The notes under the pieces are model-generated. The model did no database searches. It was not told the origin of the DNA and saw only the letters and a program-made list of their open reading frames with translations. A stretch of 64,000 nt of DNA from Ichthyophthirius multifiliis (taxonomy: Eukaryota; Ciliophora; Oligohymenophorea; Hymenostomatida). Positions 1 through 16,217 of this stretch are shown piece by piece (within the stretch, counting starts at the first letter, position 1; every line of letters starts with the position of its first letter). The stretch is from NCBI RefSeq assembly GCF_000220395.1, contig NW_004086062.1, forward strand, positions 64,787 through 128,786, written 5' to 3'. A program made the translations under genes and the position numbers.

Positions 1-2
1 AG

Positions 3-3000
3 ATGAATTATAATAAGTAAGTAAAACTTCCTGAGTCATATGTGAAATTCGAATAATAAATTAATATAGGTTAAGAAAAGAATATTTTATAATTAATTTA
101 GGTCCCTTTATCTTAAAAAATCTATGAATATAAGTTAGAAAATGAATAAATTACTACTACCGGGGACGGAAAGGTTACTTCTAAAAAATCTGTTATTACA
201 CATACTTTTAATTATTTATGTTATCAAATATCTAATATTGAATTTGATATGTATTTATATTTTACGTCTACTGTTATTTCTGAAAACGATTAAGTATAAT
301 CTACATTAACTGGTTATCCTGCTATATTAGAGAAAGAAAAAGCAAATAATATAAGAAACATAGAAGATAATGTATAAAAATCTTAGCAAACATAGGATGA
401 TACTTCTAAATAAGTAAATGAATATGCACCTTTGACTGCATAAGAAATTAAATTATTGTAAGAAAAAGGTATTAGTGAAGAATAATTTAATTTTAGTAAA
501 TATCCTATTGTTCGTTTTACTTTAAGTAAAGAAGGAGAGATAAAAAAAATATACGAACCAATAAACTTAAGAAATGATTTATAATAAATCTATTTAAATA
601 TTATTGAATAACTTTCTCCTTTATTGCGTAAGGATTTATACAATATCTTCGAAACAGACAAGGAAACAGGAAAAAAACGTATTTTGAAAAATGCAAGTGA
701 ATCTTATAAATATAGAAATTTAAATAATGTAGAAGTAACTCCATAACATGAAGCTGAAATTTCGGATGATGGAAAAGGAGTTTTAAAATCTACAGAACCT
801 GAAGTAAGTGAAAATGGAAATTAATAAGGTGAATATTCTCAAGAATGTACTATAGAAAATGGATCATTATTAAGAAGTTCTGTAAGTTCAAAGTTTACTA
901 TAAAAGGAAATTAAGAGGATAGCACATCAATGTTTAAACAAATTGATAATATTTCTGCTGTTATTATTTAATATATAGATTGGGAGCATAAAGTAGATGA
1001 AACTTTTGTTTAAAATTTAATTTAAATATAATAGAAAATGAGCTACTTTATAATGACTAAATAATAAGTTTTGGATAAAAGAGCGAAATCATACTTAAAA
1101 CCTAAAGAGAATCCTAATTCAGTTATTTCTGATGATAGTAAAGGAAGGGTTTTGGTTGGAATAGATGAAAATAGAAATTTAGTGTTTGAAGAATAACCGA
1201 AAAACAATGATAATTTTTAAGAGCCTAAACCTATGGGAGAAGTTATTTAATAAAGCATTTTTAGAAAAAACTTTGAATCAATAGACTTCGGGGCTGATAT
1301 TAAATCTGAATGTATTGAATCTGGATTTTATAGCTCTGAAGATGTTTGTACTGTTGGATTATATGGATATTTTAATGGATCTATGACAAAAATTATTGAA
1401 AGATAAAGTATATATATATACTTTTTTTTTAAATAAAATAATAAAAAATAGCTAAAATAAATGTTTCAAGATTACTTAAACTTAATTGGTATATTTAACA
1501 TGTCCTTGTAGAAAAAATGGGTTCAGTAGAAAAATATGTTAATTCAAAATTAGATGGAATAGTTTAGAAGGTAAATGCTATTTTAGATTAATTAGAACTT
1601 CTTCTTGATATTAATAAAAACCCTGTTTTAAAGGTTATTAATGATGCAATATAAAATGATTAATTTGAAATTATGGATTCTATTAATGGCTTTGAATAAA
1701 CAATTAATAAAGTAAAAAAATATATAATTTATTTATTTTTTTAAAAATATTTAATTTAGTCAATAAAAAGTATTAATGGCTTTGTAAAAGACCCTTTAGG
1801 ATTTTTCAAAGAAAAAGTTTTTGCTTTTTTGAGTAGTAAAGGAATCTAAATAGAAGATTAAATAAAAAATATAAAAAAATTTTTTACAGATAAATTATCA
1901 AGAATTAAAAATTTTTTAGTAAAAAATCGTGTAAATGGAATTTCATAAAAAATAAAAGAAAAAATCTAGCTTTTTATGCAAAATTATTAAGTTATTATAG
2001 CCTAAATACTAGAGGAACCTATAAAGAAATTATTATAAAGTACAGAATCTTTTATTTTATAAAAAGCAAACGAACTATTTGAAAATACATTATAAATAGA
2101 TAAATAAGTAGATAAATATGCAGAGGAAATAATTCAAAAATCTGAAGATAAATTATTAGAAACAAAAGAATTTATCGAAAAGTAATCAAAGATTACAAAG
2201 CAAATGAAAAAAATGCTTTCAACATCTTTTGTAGTGGATAAATTAAAGGATTTTATAAAAAATTTAATTAAAAAAATCACCTCTTAATATAAAATATCTG
2301 AGCTTCTTCAAAAAGGTTTATAAAGTGCTATTAATCTTGGTAAAAACTAAATTTTAAGTGAACTTTAAAATATAAGTACAAAAAACTAAGGACTTTAATC
2401 TTTAGAACTTGACTAAATTTTAAAAGAAGCGAATGAAATTGTCGATTTTGCTCATGATTTTTATTCAGGTATTAAAGATTTGAAAAAAGATATAACTTAT
2501 ATAGTAAATTCGTTTAAAAAAATACAATAAAAAGAAATATTAGATAGTGTAAAAACATTTACATCTAAATTGGTTAGTTATCCTAAAGAAATTGCTAAAA
2601 CTTTAAAAGAAAAAGCCTTGTCAGTTTTAAATAAAATAAAAACAATGGGTTTAAATATGAAACAAAATATTTTTGATTGGAAAGACTAGCTTGTTAAATT
2701 ATCTAAAGATTTATGGGATGAGATAAAGGGTATTTTTGAAGAAATAAAAAATTTCGCTACTAAACCTAAATTTCCTCCTAATGACCCTAGTTATTATAAA
2801 GAACCAATATTTACTTAAGTGTTATAAGTAGTTAATTCATTAAAAGTGTAGAATTTGAATTTACATAAGTACTTACTATTTTTGACAGACTAAAACTTAT
2901 ACCCAGTAAATTTATGGGTTTTATTGAATAAATTAAAGAAATGGGATTATCTACTTTTAAATATTGGGATAGAGTTAAGCTAGCATTTAATAATGTGAAA

Positions 3001-4306
3001 ATGGAAGGATAAACTTTGTGGAGTAATATAAAAAGTAGAGCTGACGAAGCTAAAGAATTTTTTGAAAATCAATTCAAAAAGAAAATTGCTCTTTCATCTG
3101 AATAAAAAGGAAGACTATTATTTTAAGAAACTTAAAGGCAACTTGATGGAAGTATTGATATTAATAAATTGGATTTTGGAACCGTTTTCGGATAAGTTTA
3201 AGATGTAGCATCTAACTTTTAAACTGAAGGGCTTGCTGAAGTAATTAACAATGTAAGTAATTTTAAAAATCAAGTTGAATAATAAACCGAAAATTCAGGA
3301 GGATTAATCTAAAAATTAATAAAAGAAATTATTAGCAAATTGGAATTCTCAAAGTCATTCCCTTCATAAAGTAAAATAAATAAAAAAAAAATATATATTA
3401 TAAAAAAAATATAAAAATATAGCTCGTAAAATTCCAGTAGATTATGCGTTTACATATAATGGAAAAATTGCAAAATTCAAATTGGTTTTAAATGCTTAAT
3501 GGGAAGTCTCATTTAACACCGGAGTATCATTTAAAAATGGCTTATTAGACTTCAAAGCTGGAGTAAATACTAAAGTAAGTGTAAGTGGTAATATTTCTTT
3601 TGGTATTTCAATAGGAGAAGTAGGTGGAACAGCAGAAGGAACATTTTTAAATACATAAGTATAGGTTGGCTTAGGGCTCAAAGTTTTGGAAAAATTCGCT
3701 GGTTAAGTTTATGTTGATGGTAGTTTTAGTCCTTATGCATTTAAAATAGGAGCATATTTAAATCTTAGTCTTTAAAAAGAAAACAAAATTTGTGGGAAAA
3801 ATAATAAACGTTATTTAGGAACTAGTGCTAAAAAAACTAAAGCTCTAGAAACTGCAGGTTCAGCTGCTTCTTCCGCAAATAAAAATTAAAAAGGTGCTAA
3901 TGCCGCTAATAAAGTTTAAAAAGTTGTTAATTCCGCTAATAAAGCTTAAAACATTGTTAATTCCGCTACTAATTCTGCAAAAGAAAAAGCTATATAAGAG
4001 GCTAAAAAACTTGGTTCGGGATCTATTACTAATGTTAAAAGCGCAGTTTAAGATATTGTAGGTGGTGATGCCACAACTTTGGTGAAAAATTAAGTTGATA
4101 CTGCGAAAAATGTTTGTTAAGTTACTGTAGATGCCATACCTAAGATTGATTATATTTTTGGGCCTTATGAATTTATAGGCGAAACATATAAAAAAAGATT
4201 ACTTGATAAGTCTTGGAATGGTTATAACTAATCTAAAGATAAATAATGTAATTTTTTATTATTTTATTTATATAAATATATTAATATTTAAAAAAAAAAA
4301 GGATGA
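3..4306 (+). CDS. Very large protein of unknown function, beta-rich C-terminal part
   Basis: I do not recognise this protein. With TAA/TAG as Gln the frame is open from the left edge; the first ATG is at 3, but the true start may lie outside the window. Four introns are visible: 1408-1451, 1712-1759, 2869-2888 (only 20 nt) and 3371-3422. Removing them gives one frame of about 1,379 residues ending at TGA 4304-4306, and the exon sum divides by three. The order is: a polar N-terminal third (to about residue 460); a long Lys/Gln/Glu-rich, probably helical middle; then, from about 3440 to 3770, alternating polar/hydrophobic strands such as VSFNTGVSF, VSVSGNISFGISIG and VQVGLGLKVL that look like a beta-sheet sandwich or barrel. 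An Ala/Asn/Lys repeat tail follows at 3850-3980. No signal peptide or membrane segment is obvious. The frame after 4246 into the poly-A is the end of the coding frame, so the last ~20 residues are less certain. Confidence 0.75.
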
Positions 4307-4485
4307 TATTTAATTCAAATTAAATTTTTTGAGCTGAAAAATTTCCTTATTAAAATATTTTTATCTTAAAATGAGAAATTATATATATATATATAATTAG
4401 TAATATATAAATTTAAATGAAAATTATTTTTTCATTATAAAAAATAAAATTATTATATTTTTAAGTTTTTTTACTAACAAAAATT

Positions 4486-5785
4486 TCATTAATTTATTTA
4501 CGGTTAACTTTTTTTAAATATACCCTTAAATATTATTTCTCCATCCTAATTTTCGATTAATCCAAAGCCTTCCAAATATCCATTAATAAATTGCCCTTAA
4601 TATGTATATTAATTAGAAGACTTAAAATAAATCCCTTGCCCATGTTTTTGATTATTTTCCCATTCCCCACTATAATAACTTCCATTACAATAAATGTATT
4701 TACCATTTCCTTATTTATAGTTATTTGAAAAAAATCCTTCATAAATTTCTCCATTATAAGAAATGTAAATTCCATACCCATTAAATAAATTATTTTTCCA
4801 TTCTCCTGCATAAAAGTCACCATTTGAAAATCTTTTATTTTAAATTAATTTTTTTTATAAAGTTATATAATAATTTTTTTTTAGTCAACTTATATATTCC
4901 AACTCCTTCAATTTATTAATTCTTTATTAATCCTTCATATATTTCATTGTTTTCGAATTAATATTTTTATATATTTTATTTATAATCCCCAAATTCATTA
5001 TTAAATATAAATTTTCTATAAAATTCTTAGATTATTTCATTATTTACTTTTATTTATTTTTCATAAAAAATACTATTTTTTTAGATTTTGCTTTCTAATT
5101 TTAATTCTTCAAGAAAACATTTACTTAAAATTTCTTTATTGGTTTTTAAATCTTATTAATTATCTTTTTGTCCGAATTCGGATATTTTAACATATTAATG
5201 ATCATTTTTATATAATTTTGAATTTTAATAGGATGATTAATCATTTATTTTTTCAGGATAATAATATTTTTTTTATTAACTAGGCCTAATTCCATATTAA
5301 TTTATTGAGTCTTTTTAATTTTTGTTATTATATTATTATTTTAAATAATCATTATTTATTAAAGAATCTTCATCTTCGTTTGAAGGAGGTTAAGTATATT
5401 TCTTTTACTATTAAATATATTACTTTTTATCTTAAGTTTTATAAGGGAATTATAATTAAGATTAAGATATTATATCATTCTAGGCTTTTTAATATTGTTT
5501 TTTAATGATTAAATCAACAGTATTTATTTTATCTATTTTTTGCTAATTATTTTTTTCTGATTATTAATTTTCAAAAGATTCTTCATTTTCTTATTTTTAA
5601 TTATTATTGCTTTCATATTTTTTTAACTAATGTATTTATGGTTAATTATAATGTATTTAATGACTTAAATTTATACTTTTGGTTATTTGATTTTTTTCAG
5701 CATTTAATTTATAATTATATAAATCTAAAAGTTCTGAACTTTTCTTTATTTAAGTTGATTTTTAAAGCCTTAAATATTCACTCAT
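4486..5785 (-). CDS. MORN-repeat protein (about 413 aa)
   Basis: The start is ATG at 5785-5783 and the stop TGA at 4488-4486. One intron (4832-4889, 58 nt) is needed to keep the frame; the joined length is exactly 414 codons. The N-terminal ~280 residues are Gln/Asn/Lys-rich with no recognised domain. The C-terminal ~130 residues hold five to six MORN repeats, for example DFYAGEWKNNLFNGYGIY, EIYEGFFSNNYKQGNGKYIY and SYYSGEWENNQKHGQGIYF. The intron falls inside the MORN block, and only the spliced form gives the expected YKFSNGDFY at the junction. MORN repeats form beta-hairpin arrays that bind lipids or act as scaffolds. In ciliates many such proteins sit in cilia or the cell cortex, but nothing here fixes the place or partner. 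The neighbouring ABC transporter lies on the same strand 330 bp upstream, with no sign of co-transcription. Confidence 0.85.
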
Positions 5786-6112
5786 TTTTTTAAATTATAT
5801 AAATATTTTTTTATATTTATTAATTTTTATGATTTTTTTTTTCAATGTTAATAAATTAAGATTAATGCACTTTAATTTTGTTGATTTAATAATATTTTTT
5901 ATAAACTCATTTCATAAAATTTATTAAGAGAAAATAAAATATAACTTATATTACATAAAGTAATATAATGATAAATGATAAAATGTTTATAACAAAATTT
6001 AAATTAATTTTTAATATCAAATAATTTATATTTATATTATTCTATATAATTAATGCCTATAAAAAAAATATTTAAAAGTTATGAATACAAAATACTATTA
6101 TTTAATATTTTT
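5786..6112. other. Intergenic spacer
   Basis: This is AT-rich spacer between two minus-strand genes: the 5' end of the MORN gene and the 3' end of the ABC transporter. I see no conserved motif or coding pattern. It must contain the MORN promoter and the transporter's poly(A) signal, but neither stands out. Confidence 0.6.
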
Positions 6113-10364
<4,252 letters not shown>

Positions 10365-11347
10365 TTAAAAGAATTTTATATAGTATATATAATTATTTTA
10401 ATATTATAAATTAATATTTATAAAATCTATTATTAAAATTTATTCATAGATACAAATTTAAAATATACTAATATTAAAATTTATCAATATAGCTGAAACT
10501 TATCAAAATAAATTTACTTGATATTTACATAATTTAGATTATAAACTATAATTTAAAATAAAATTACTTTAATAATTAGTAAAAATATAAATATAAAAAT
10601 AAATATAAATATAAATATAAATATATAAATATAAATATAAATATAAATATAAATTTTAATATAAATTTATATAAATTGTTATAATTAATAATATAAAATA
10701 TACAAATTTTATTTTATATTATTTATTAAATTAACTTTTTTTATTTTATTTTATTTGTATATAATTACTTATTTATTATTTTTAATCTAAATATAATTTT
10801 TTTATATTTTATTTAATATTTTATATAACTTTATTTTTTTTAAATTAGAAGTTTGAAATTTGTTTGAATTTTTTTTTAAAAAAAATTATTTTCAATCTTT
10901 TTTTTAATCTATTTTTTTTTTTTTTACTAAACTTTATAATATCTATTTATTTAATATTTATAAATTTTTTTTCTTATATTTTTTTTTAACTATTTTTTTT
11001 CATTTAATTATATTAATTAAATATATTTTACTTATTTTTTTATAATAAATATATATTAATACTAATTATAGTTTTATTAAATTTTTTATTTTTATAACAA
11101 TTCAAATTATTAAACATATTTCTTACATTAAATACTTTATTTTTCATTTTGTATTTTTATTATTTTAAAATAAATATTTAAAGATTTCTAAAAATAATTA
11201 TTATAAAGCATTTAAAACATGCTTTATTATAAATAAATTAAGATAAATAAAAAAATCTAAATTAATCAAAATTATATAACAATTATTATAATTTTTTTAA
11301 AATTATTCATAAATAAATTAAATAAACATTTATAAAATAAAATAGTT
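10365..11347. other. Divergent intergenic spacer
   Basis: This spacer lies between the divergently transcribed ABC transporter (-) and the RSPH10B-like gene (+), so it should hold both promoters. It is almost pure A/T, with a hexamer repeat tract at 10584-10654 and long T and A runs. I see no gene or RNA in it. Confidence 0.6.
10584..10654. repeat. (ATAAAT)n hexamer tract
   Basis: This is an imperfect tandem array of the hexamer ATAAAT/TATAAA, about ten units, with a few interruptions. The same hexamer recurs at 13620, 14522 and 46957. Confidence 0.9.
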
Positions 11348-14300
11348 ATGCAATAAATTTTTAATTTAGAAAAATAACCTAACAATTTAATAATACCAGT
11401 AGAACTAACAAAAGTAATTTATTCGGAATATGAAGCTGATTTGAATATTATAGATAAGCCCGGTCAAGTTATTTAAAAATAAAAAATATAATTAATATTA
11501 AATTAAAAATAAAAAGTTATATGGGAAATCGCTTCATGGTTAATCAAAAATAAAATTTAAAAATGGTAATTATTATGAAGGAAATTTAGATAATGGAATA
11601 ATAAATGGTTTGTATTATATAAAATATATATTATAAAGTAACTATAAAAAAATATAAAAAATAAGGAACTGGAATATTCAAATGGGCAAATGGTGTTGTT
11701 TATCAAGGATAATTTCAAAATAATACAATAAATGGTTTTGGAAAATATACATGGACAGACAACTCTTAATATGAAGGAGAAGTTAAAGATGGTTTAAGAC
11801 ATGGCTAAGGGACTTTAAAAACAGGGGATGGAGAAGCTATTTATATTGGATAATGGTTTGAAGGATAAAGGCATGGAGAAGGCTAAATAAAATTTAGATC
11901 TGGGTTTATATTATAAAAAAAAAATATTTGTTTAAATAAAAAAAAGTGCATCTTATAATGGTTAATTTAAAAATGGATTTAAACATGGTAATGGAAAAAT
12001 GATTTATCCTTCAGGGAATTATTATCAAGGGGAATGGCAAAATGATTTAAAAAATGGGTTATTTTAATTAATTTTTTTATATAGAATTAATAAAAAATTA
12101 GATACGGAATAATTATATGGTTAACATAAAGTGAAAAATATTATGGATAATGGAAAAATAATATGTAAAATGGTTTTGGTACACACATATGGTTAGAACC
12201 GAAAGGAGAAGGAAAGTTATTAAGAAATAGATATGAAGGAGAGTGGAAAGACGGTTAAAGGCACGGTTGTGGTGTTTTTTATTATGCAAACGGTTCCAAA
12301 TATGAAGGTGAATGGTAAAATAATTTAAAAGAAGGTTTTGCAATATTTACAGAAGATAATGGTAATATAATATAGGGATGCTATAAAGCTGATAAATTAA
12401 TAAGACATGAAATTCCTTTAAAGATAATAGAAAGTTAGAGTAAGGTAAGTATGTAATAATTAAATATAGATTCACCTATTAATAATTTGAAGGTAAAAAA
12501 AAATGAATAAGTTGTATAAAAAAAGAAAAGTATAACATATAATTAAGAAAATAAAGAAGAAACATTATTGAAGGAAATACAAAAAAAGAAAGAAATAGAA
12601 GTAAACCCATATTAATTTATCATAGATATTAGTGATTTAACTCAGAATATGGATGATAAATAAGTTCAAATGATAAATTTAAATATTTAAAATATGCTAT
12701 TAAGACATAATAGTAACCTCAAATTATGGTATAAGTAGTTTTGTAATAGCTATGAAACTGTTTTAGGAGAAGATTCGTTTGGAATGGATATGGTTGGATT
12801 TTGGAAATTAATTAAAGATATGAAAGTTTTGGACTCTTTAGTTTCTTTAGTGGCTTTAAATAGATGTTTCTATTATGGAAGAAAAAATTAGTTTGACATA
12901 AAGTCAAATTTGGATTAACTTAAGTTGCAAATCGAATTGAGTAAAAAATTGGATAGAAATCTTTAGTTTGATGAGTTAAAAAATTCTTCTATTTCATATA
13001 TGCTTACTTTTTAAGAATTCAATCCAGATGTTAAATATGATTTTCAAAAGTAGAATATTATATATAATAAAAAAAATTTTTTTTAGAATAATAGATTAAA
13101 GAAACGTAAAAGATAATAATTAAAGAGATAATTAGTTTAAATTATCGTTATCTTATTTAAATATTCACGAAGAAAAAAGAGTAATTCTTTATAGACATTT
13201 TGTAGATTTGATTGTAAGATTAAGCTTTTTGAAATATAATAATATAAATTGTTTACATAGGAGCCTGGAAAAATTTATTGTTGAAATAATTCAGCCGTAT
13301 TTTGAATAAAAATATAATAAAACAAGTAGCATAATAAATATATCAGAATAAAAAAGTCAAACTAATTTGGAAAATTTTGATGTAAAAAAAAAATATTTTT
13401 TATTATAATTAAAAAAAAAGATTCATATAAAATAAAAATAAATAATGTGTTAAAATTATTCAAAAATATTAAATGATTTATTTAATCATTTGAAAATAAA
13501 AAATAAAAATAATAAATACGGAATAAAAGATGAAACTGTTAAATTTAAGGACCTTTTAATATACTTATAGGTAAATATGGCAATAAAAAAAAAAAACTAT
13601 ATTTAATATTAATAAAAAAAATATAAATATAAATATAAATATAAATATAAATATAAAATTATTTAAATTTTAAGAATCACTAATTAATTACTAATGATAT
13701 TGATAAAAAAAGCTTCATTTCTTTATTAGAAAAACATTTTGATATTTAAAGTACAGTTTCATATGTAGATTAAATTTAAAGAGAAAAAGAAAAAGAAAAA
13801 AAAGATAAAGAAAAGGATAAAAAAAAAAAGAAAGCATTTTATACTAATTCATAAAATATAATTTCATAATAAATATTACTTGATTAATCATTTTATATAA
13901 ATGAAAAATATAAAGATATTAAAAATAAAAGATTATCATAAATATTTTTAAGTGAGTTAATTTAATTTGAAATTAATGATTTAATATGTTTATATATAAT
14001 TAGAAAAGATAAAGACTTACAAATTTTTAAAGATGAATAGGAGTTTTTAAAAAAAGTATAAAAATATTTCGAATTATTAAAGATTAAATAAAATTTCAAT
14101 ATTAATGATGTTAAACTTTTATAAAAAAAGGACTATAGATAATGGCCTTTTAGCATAAAAGATAAATTGTATTTAATAAAAATAATAAATTTATAAATTT
14201 TTTTATAGAAAAGAATAGCTAGCTTTAGATAAACTAAAAAAATTAGAATAAGAAAAATTAAGAAAATAAAGAGAAGATGATAGAAAAAGAGAGTAATAAA

Positions 14301-14427
14301 TTAATTATTTATGTATAATAAATAAATGTTATAAATATGTAGATAAAGAGAAAGGGCTAAAATGGCTCTAGAAGATTATAATATTGAATCAGACTATGAA
14401 GATGAAGTAGAAAATTATTTTGCGTGA
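11348..14427 (+). CDS. RSPH10B: RSPH10B-like MORN protein of the ciliary axoneme
   Basis: Eight introns (11468-11516, 11608-11665, 11904-11946, 12058-12101, 13050-13086, 13571-13674, 14169-14208, 14293-14342) join nine exons into exactly 885 codons, from ATG 11348 to TGA 14425-14427. The N-terminal ~330 residues hold about nine MORN repeats, for example YEGEWKDGQRHGCGVFYY. A middle helical region reads NMLLRHNSNLKLWYKQF, then FGMDMVGFWKLIKDMKVL, the arrangement seen in radial spoke head 10 homolog B. The C-terminus is highly charged and ends KMALEDYNIESDYED, also like RSPH10B. That family is linked to the radial spoke/axoneme of motile cilia, which fits a ciliate. The gene name is by resemblance of layout and a few segments, so a different long MORN axonemal protein remains possible. 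The intron at 13571 carries a hexamer repeat. Confidence 0.75.
13620..13657. repeat. Hexamer tract inside an intron
   Basis: Six units of ATAAAT lie inside the seventh intron of the RSPH10B-like gene and account for much of that intron's 104-nt length. Confidence 0.85.
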
Positions 14428-14521
14428 ATGCATTAATTTAATTATATAAAAAATATTAAAATTAATAAATTTTTATTAAAATAAAATATATATAAAAACT
14501 TTATTATAAATATATATATTT

Positions 14522-14572
14522 AAATATATAAATATAATATAAATATAAATATAAATATAAATATAAATATAA
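14522..14572. repeat. (ATAAAT)n hexamer tract
   Basis: About eight units of the ATAAAT hexamer begin about 100 bp after the RSPH10B-like stop codon. Confidence 0.85.
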
Positions 14573-15213
14573 GTTTTATTTAAGTTACTTATACTAATTA
14601 AATAACAAATGATAAAATTAAAAATTATATAAAATATATTTATAAATAATTAAAATTTTATAAATATGAAAAATTAATATTTATATTTATTTTTAAATGC
14701 ATATAAAGAATTTTTCCTTTTAAAATATCTAATTTTCTTTTAAACAAATAAAATAATATTAATAAGAATAAAATTACTTGTTTATTTTATTTAAATCTTT
14801 TAAATACAATAAACTATTTAATTTTTATTTTTAATTTTAGAAAATATATCATTATATATTTTTTTTATTTATATAATAATATTATCTTTATCTTAAATTA
14901 AAATAATAATAAAAAATATATAAATTTTATTAAAAAAAAAAACAAATATTATAAAATAAATACTATTAATTTATGATTCAAAAAATATTTTTAAAATACA
15001 ATTGATAAAAATAATATAAAAAAAAGCAAAAGTATTATAAGTAAATAAAATTAAAATCAAGCTGTTTAAAATTTAAAATTAGCTAAAAGATTTTACTAAT
15101 TTAAGTTAAGATTTTTTTATTTTTTTTTAACTAAGAATTAACTTATGATTTATAAAAATTTTTCATGAAATTATAATTAATGCTAAAATAAATAAAATAT
15201 TCAAATTAATATT

Positions 15214-15723
15214 TCTTATAAATGTTACCTTTTACTTACATCATATTTTAATAAAAAAGCTAAATAGTCTTTAAATTTAGAAAAGAATTTTTAAGAAAAC
15301 CAATAAATAGAAATATTAATAATTTAATAGACTTATTAAAAAATTAAAAAAACTCAATTCATAAATCAAAATTCAATAATGAATTTTTTGAAGATTTAAA
15401 TAATATTATTTTAAATATACAAACTAAAAAAACATATTATGATGATTATTATCGATAGAAATGTTATTAGTAAATTAAAAAGATAAAAGACATTTTAAAA
15501 TATATTTCCTTCTTCAATAAGTAATACAGGGAAAAATAATAGTAGAGTCAAATTAATTTTTATCAAACACTTTTTAACAAATAATATCCACGTTTTTAAT
15601 AAAATGAGTAATCTGAGCTAGATCATAAAAATAGAATTAAATAGAATTTATCGCAACTGCAGCCTTTTTAATTTAAATTTTAGAAATTAATATATTTATT
15701 AGTTTGGAAAAATTTAGTTTGAG
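15214..15723. pseudogene. Possible gene relic or unresolved exons, strand uncertain
   Basis: This block is less AT-rich than its surroundings and is open in the ciliate code on both strands. On the plus strand about 170 codons run to TGA at 15721, Gln/Asn/Lys/Tyr-rich, with no ATG. On the minus strand a stretch around 15660-15510 reads AAVAINSIQFYFYD and later VDIICQKVFDKNQF, then TGA, with more varied codons (GCG, GTG, CCC). The minus reading looks more like protein, but I could not connect it to upstream exons. It may be a small gene, a relic or chance. Confidence 0.25.
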
Positions 15724-16217
15724 AAGGGTTAAATAAATAGAATTCTATTTATAATAGATAATAAATATACAATAAAATAAAATATTTAAAATATCATATT
15801 ATATTAATTAAATTGTATAAATAAAGCAGGAATTAATATCATGATTTTATGTCAATTTTTATAAAATTAAAACTAGATAATATATCCAAAAAATTAGAAA
15901 CAATATATTCTGTTTTTTTGTTAATAATAAAAATAATAAAGAGTTTTTTATTATTTCTGTTGTATATTAAAATTAAAACTTTTTTACTTATTTTTATGTA
16001 AAATTTAAAGTATAAATAGATATTCTTTCAATTATTTTTAATCTAATTTTATATTTTAATAATTACTAAAAATTATATTATTAAAAAGATAAAATTATAT
16101 TAATAAGTACAAAATAAAAAAAGTGAAGAAAATATATATATATAAATAAATATTTTTATAAATTTTTTTAAAAAAAAAATAAAACAAAAATATTTTTTTA
16201 TAAAAAAAAAGAATAAA

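Larger units (their letters stand above)
14428..16217. other. AT-rich spacer with a possible coding relic
   Basis: This is spacer between the RSPH10B-like and eRF3 genes, both on the plus strand. It holds a hexamer tract at 14522-14572 and an ambiguous, less AT-rich block at 15214-15723 listed separately. The last 150 bases, just before the eRF3 start, are rich in A and T runs. I see no clear promoter element. Confidence 0.5.

Noticed and set aside
3496-3681. Minus-strand open frame (61 aa, standard code)
   Set aside because: It is the antisense of the beta-rich exon of the giant protein, whose plus-strand reading is continuous for over 1,300 residues.
12430-12475. Possible extra intron (GTAAGTATG...TATAG) in the RSPH10B-like gene
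   Set aside because: Its removal (25 nt) would bring a TGA into frame at once; leaving it in keeps the 885-codon frame.
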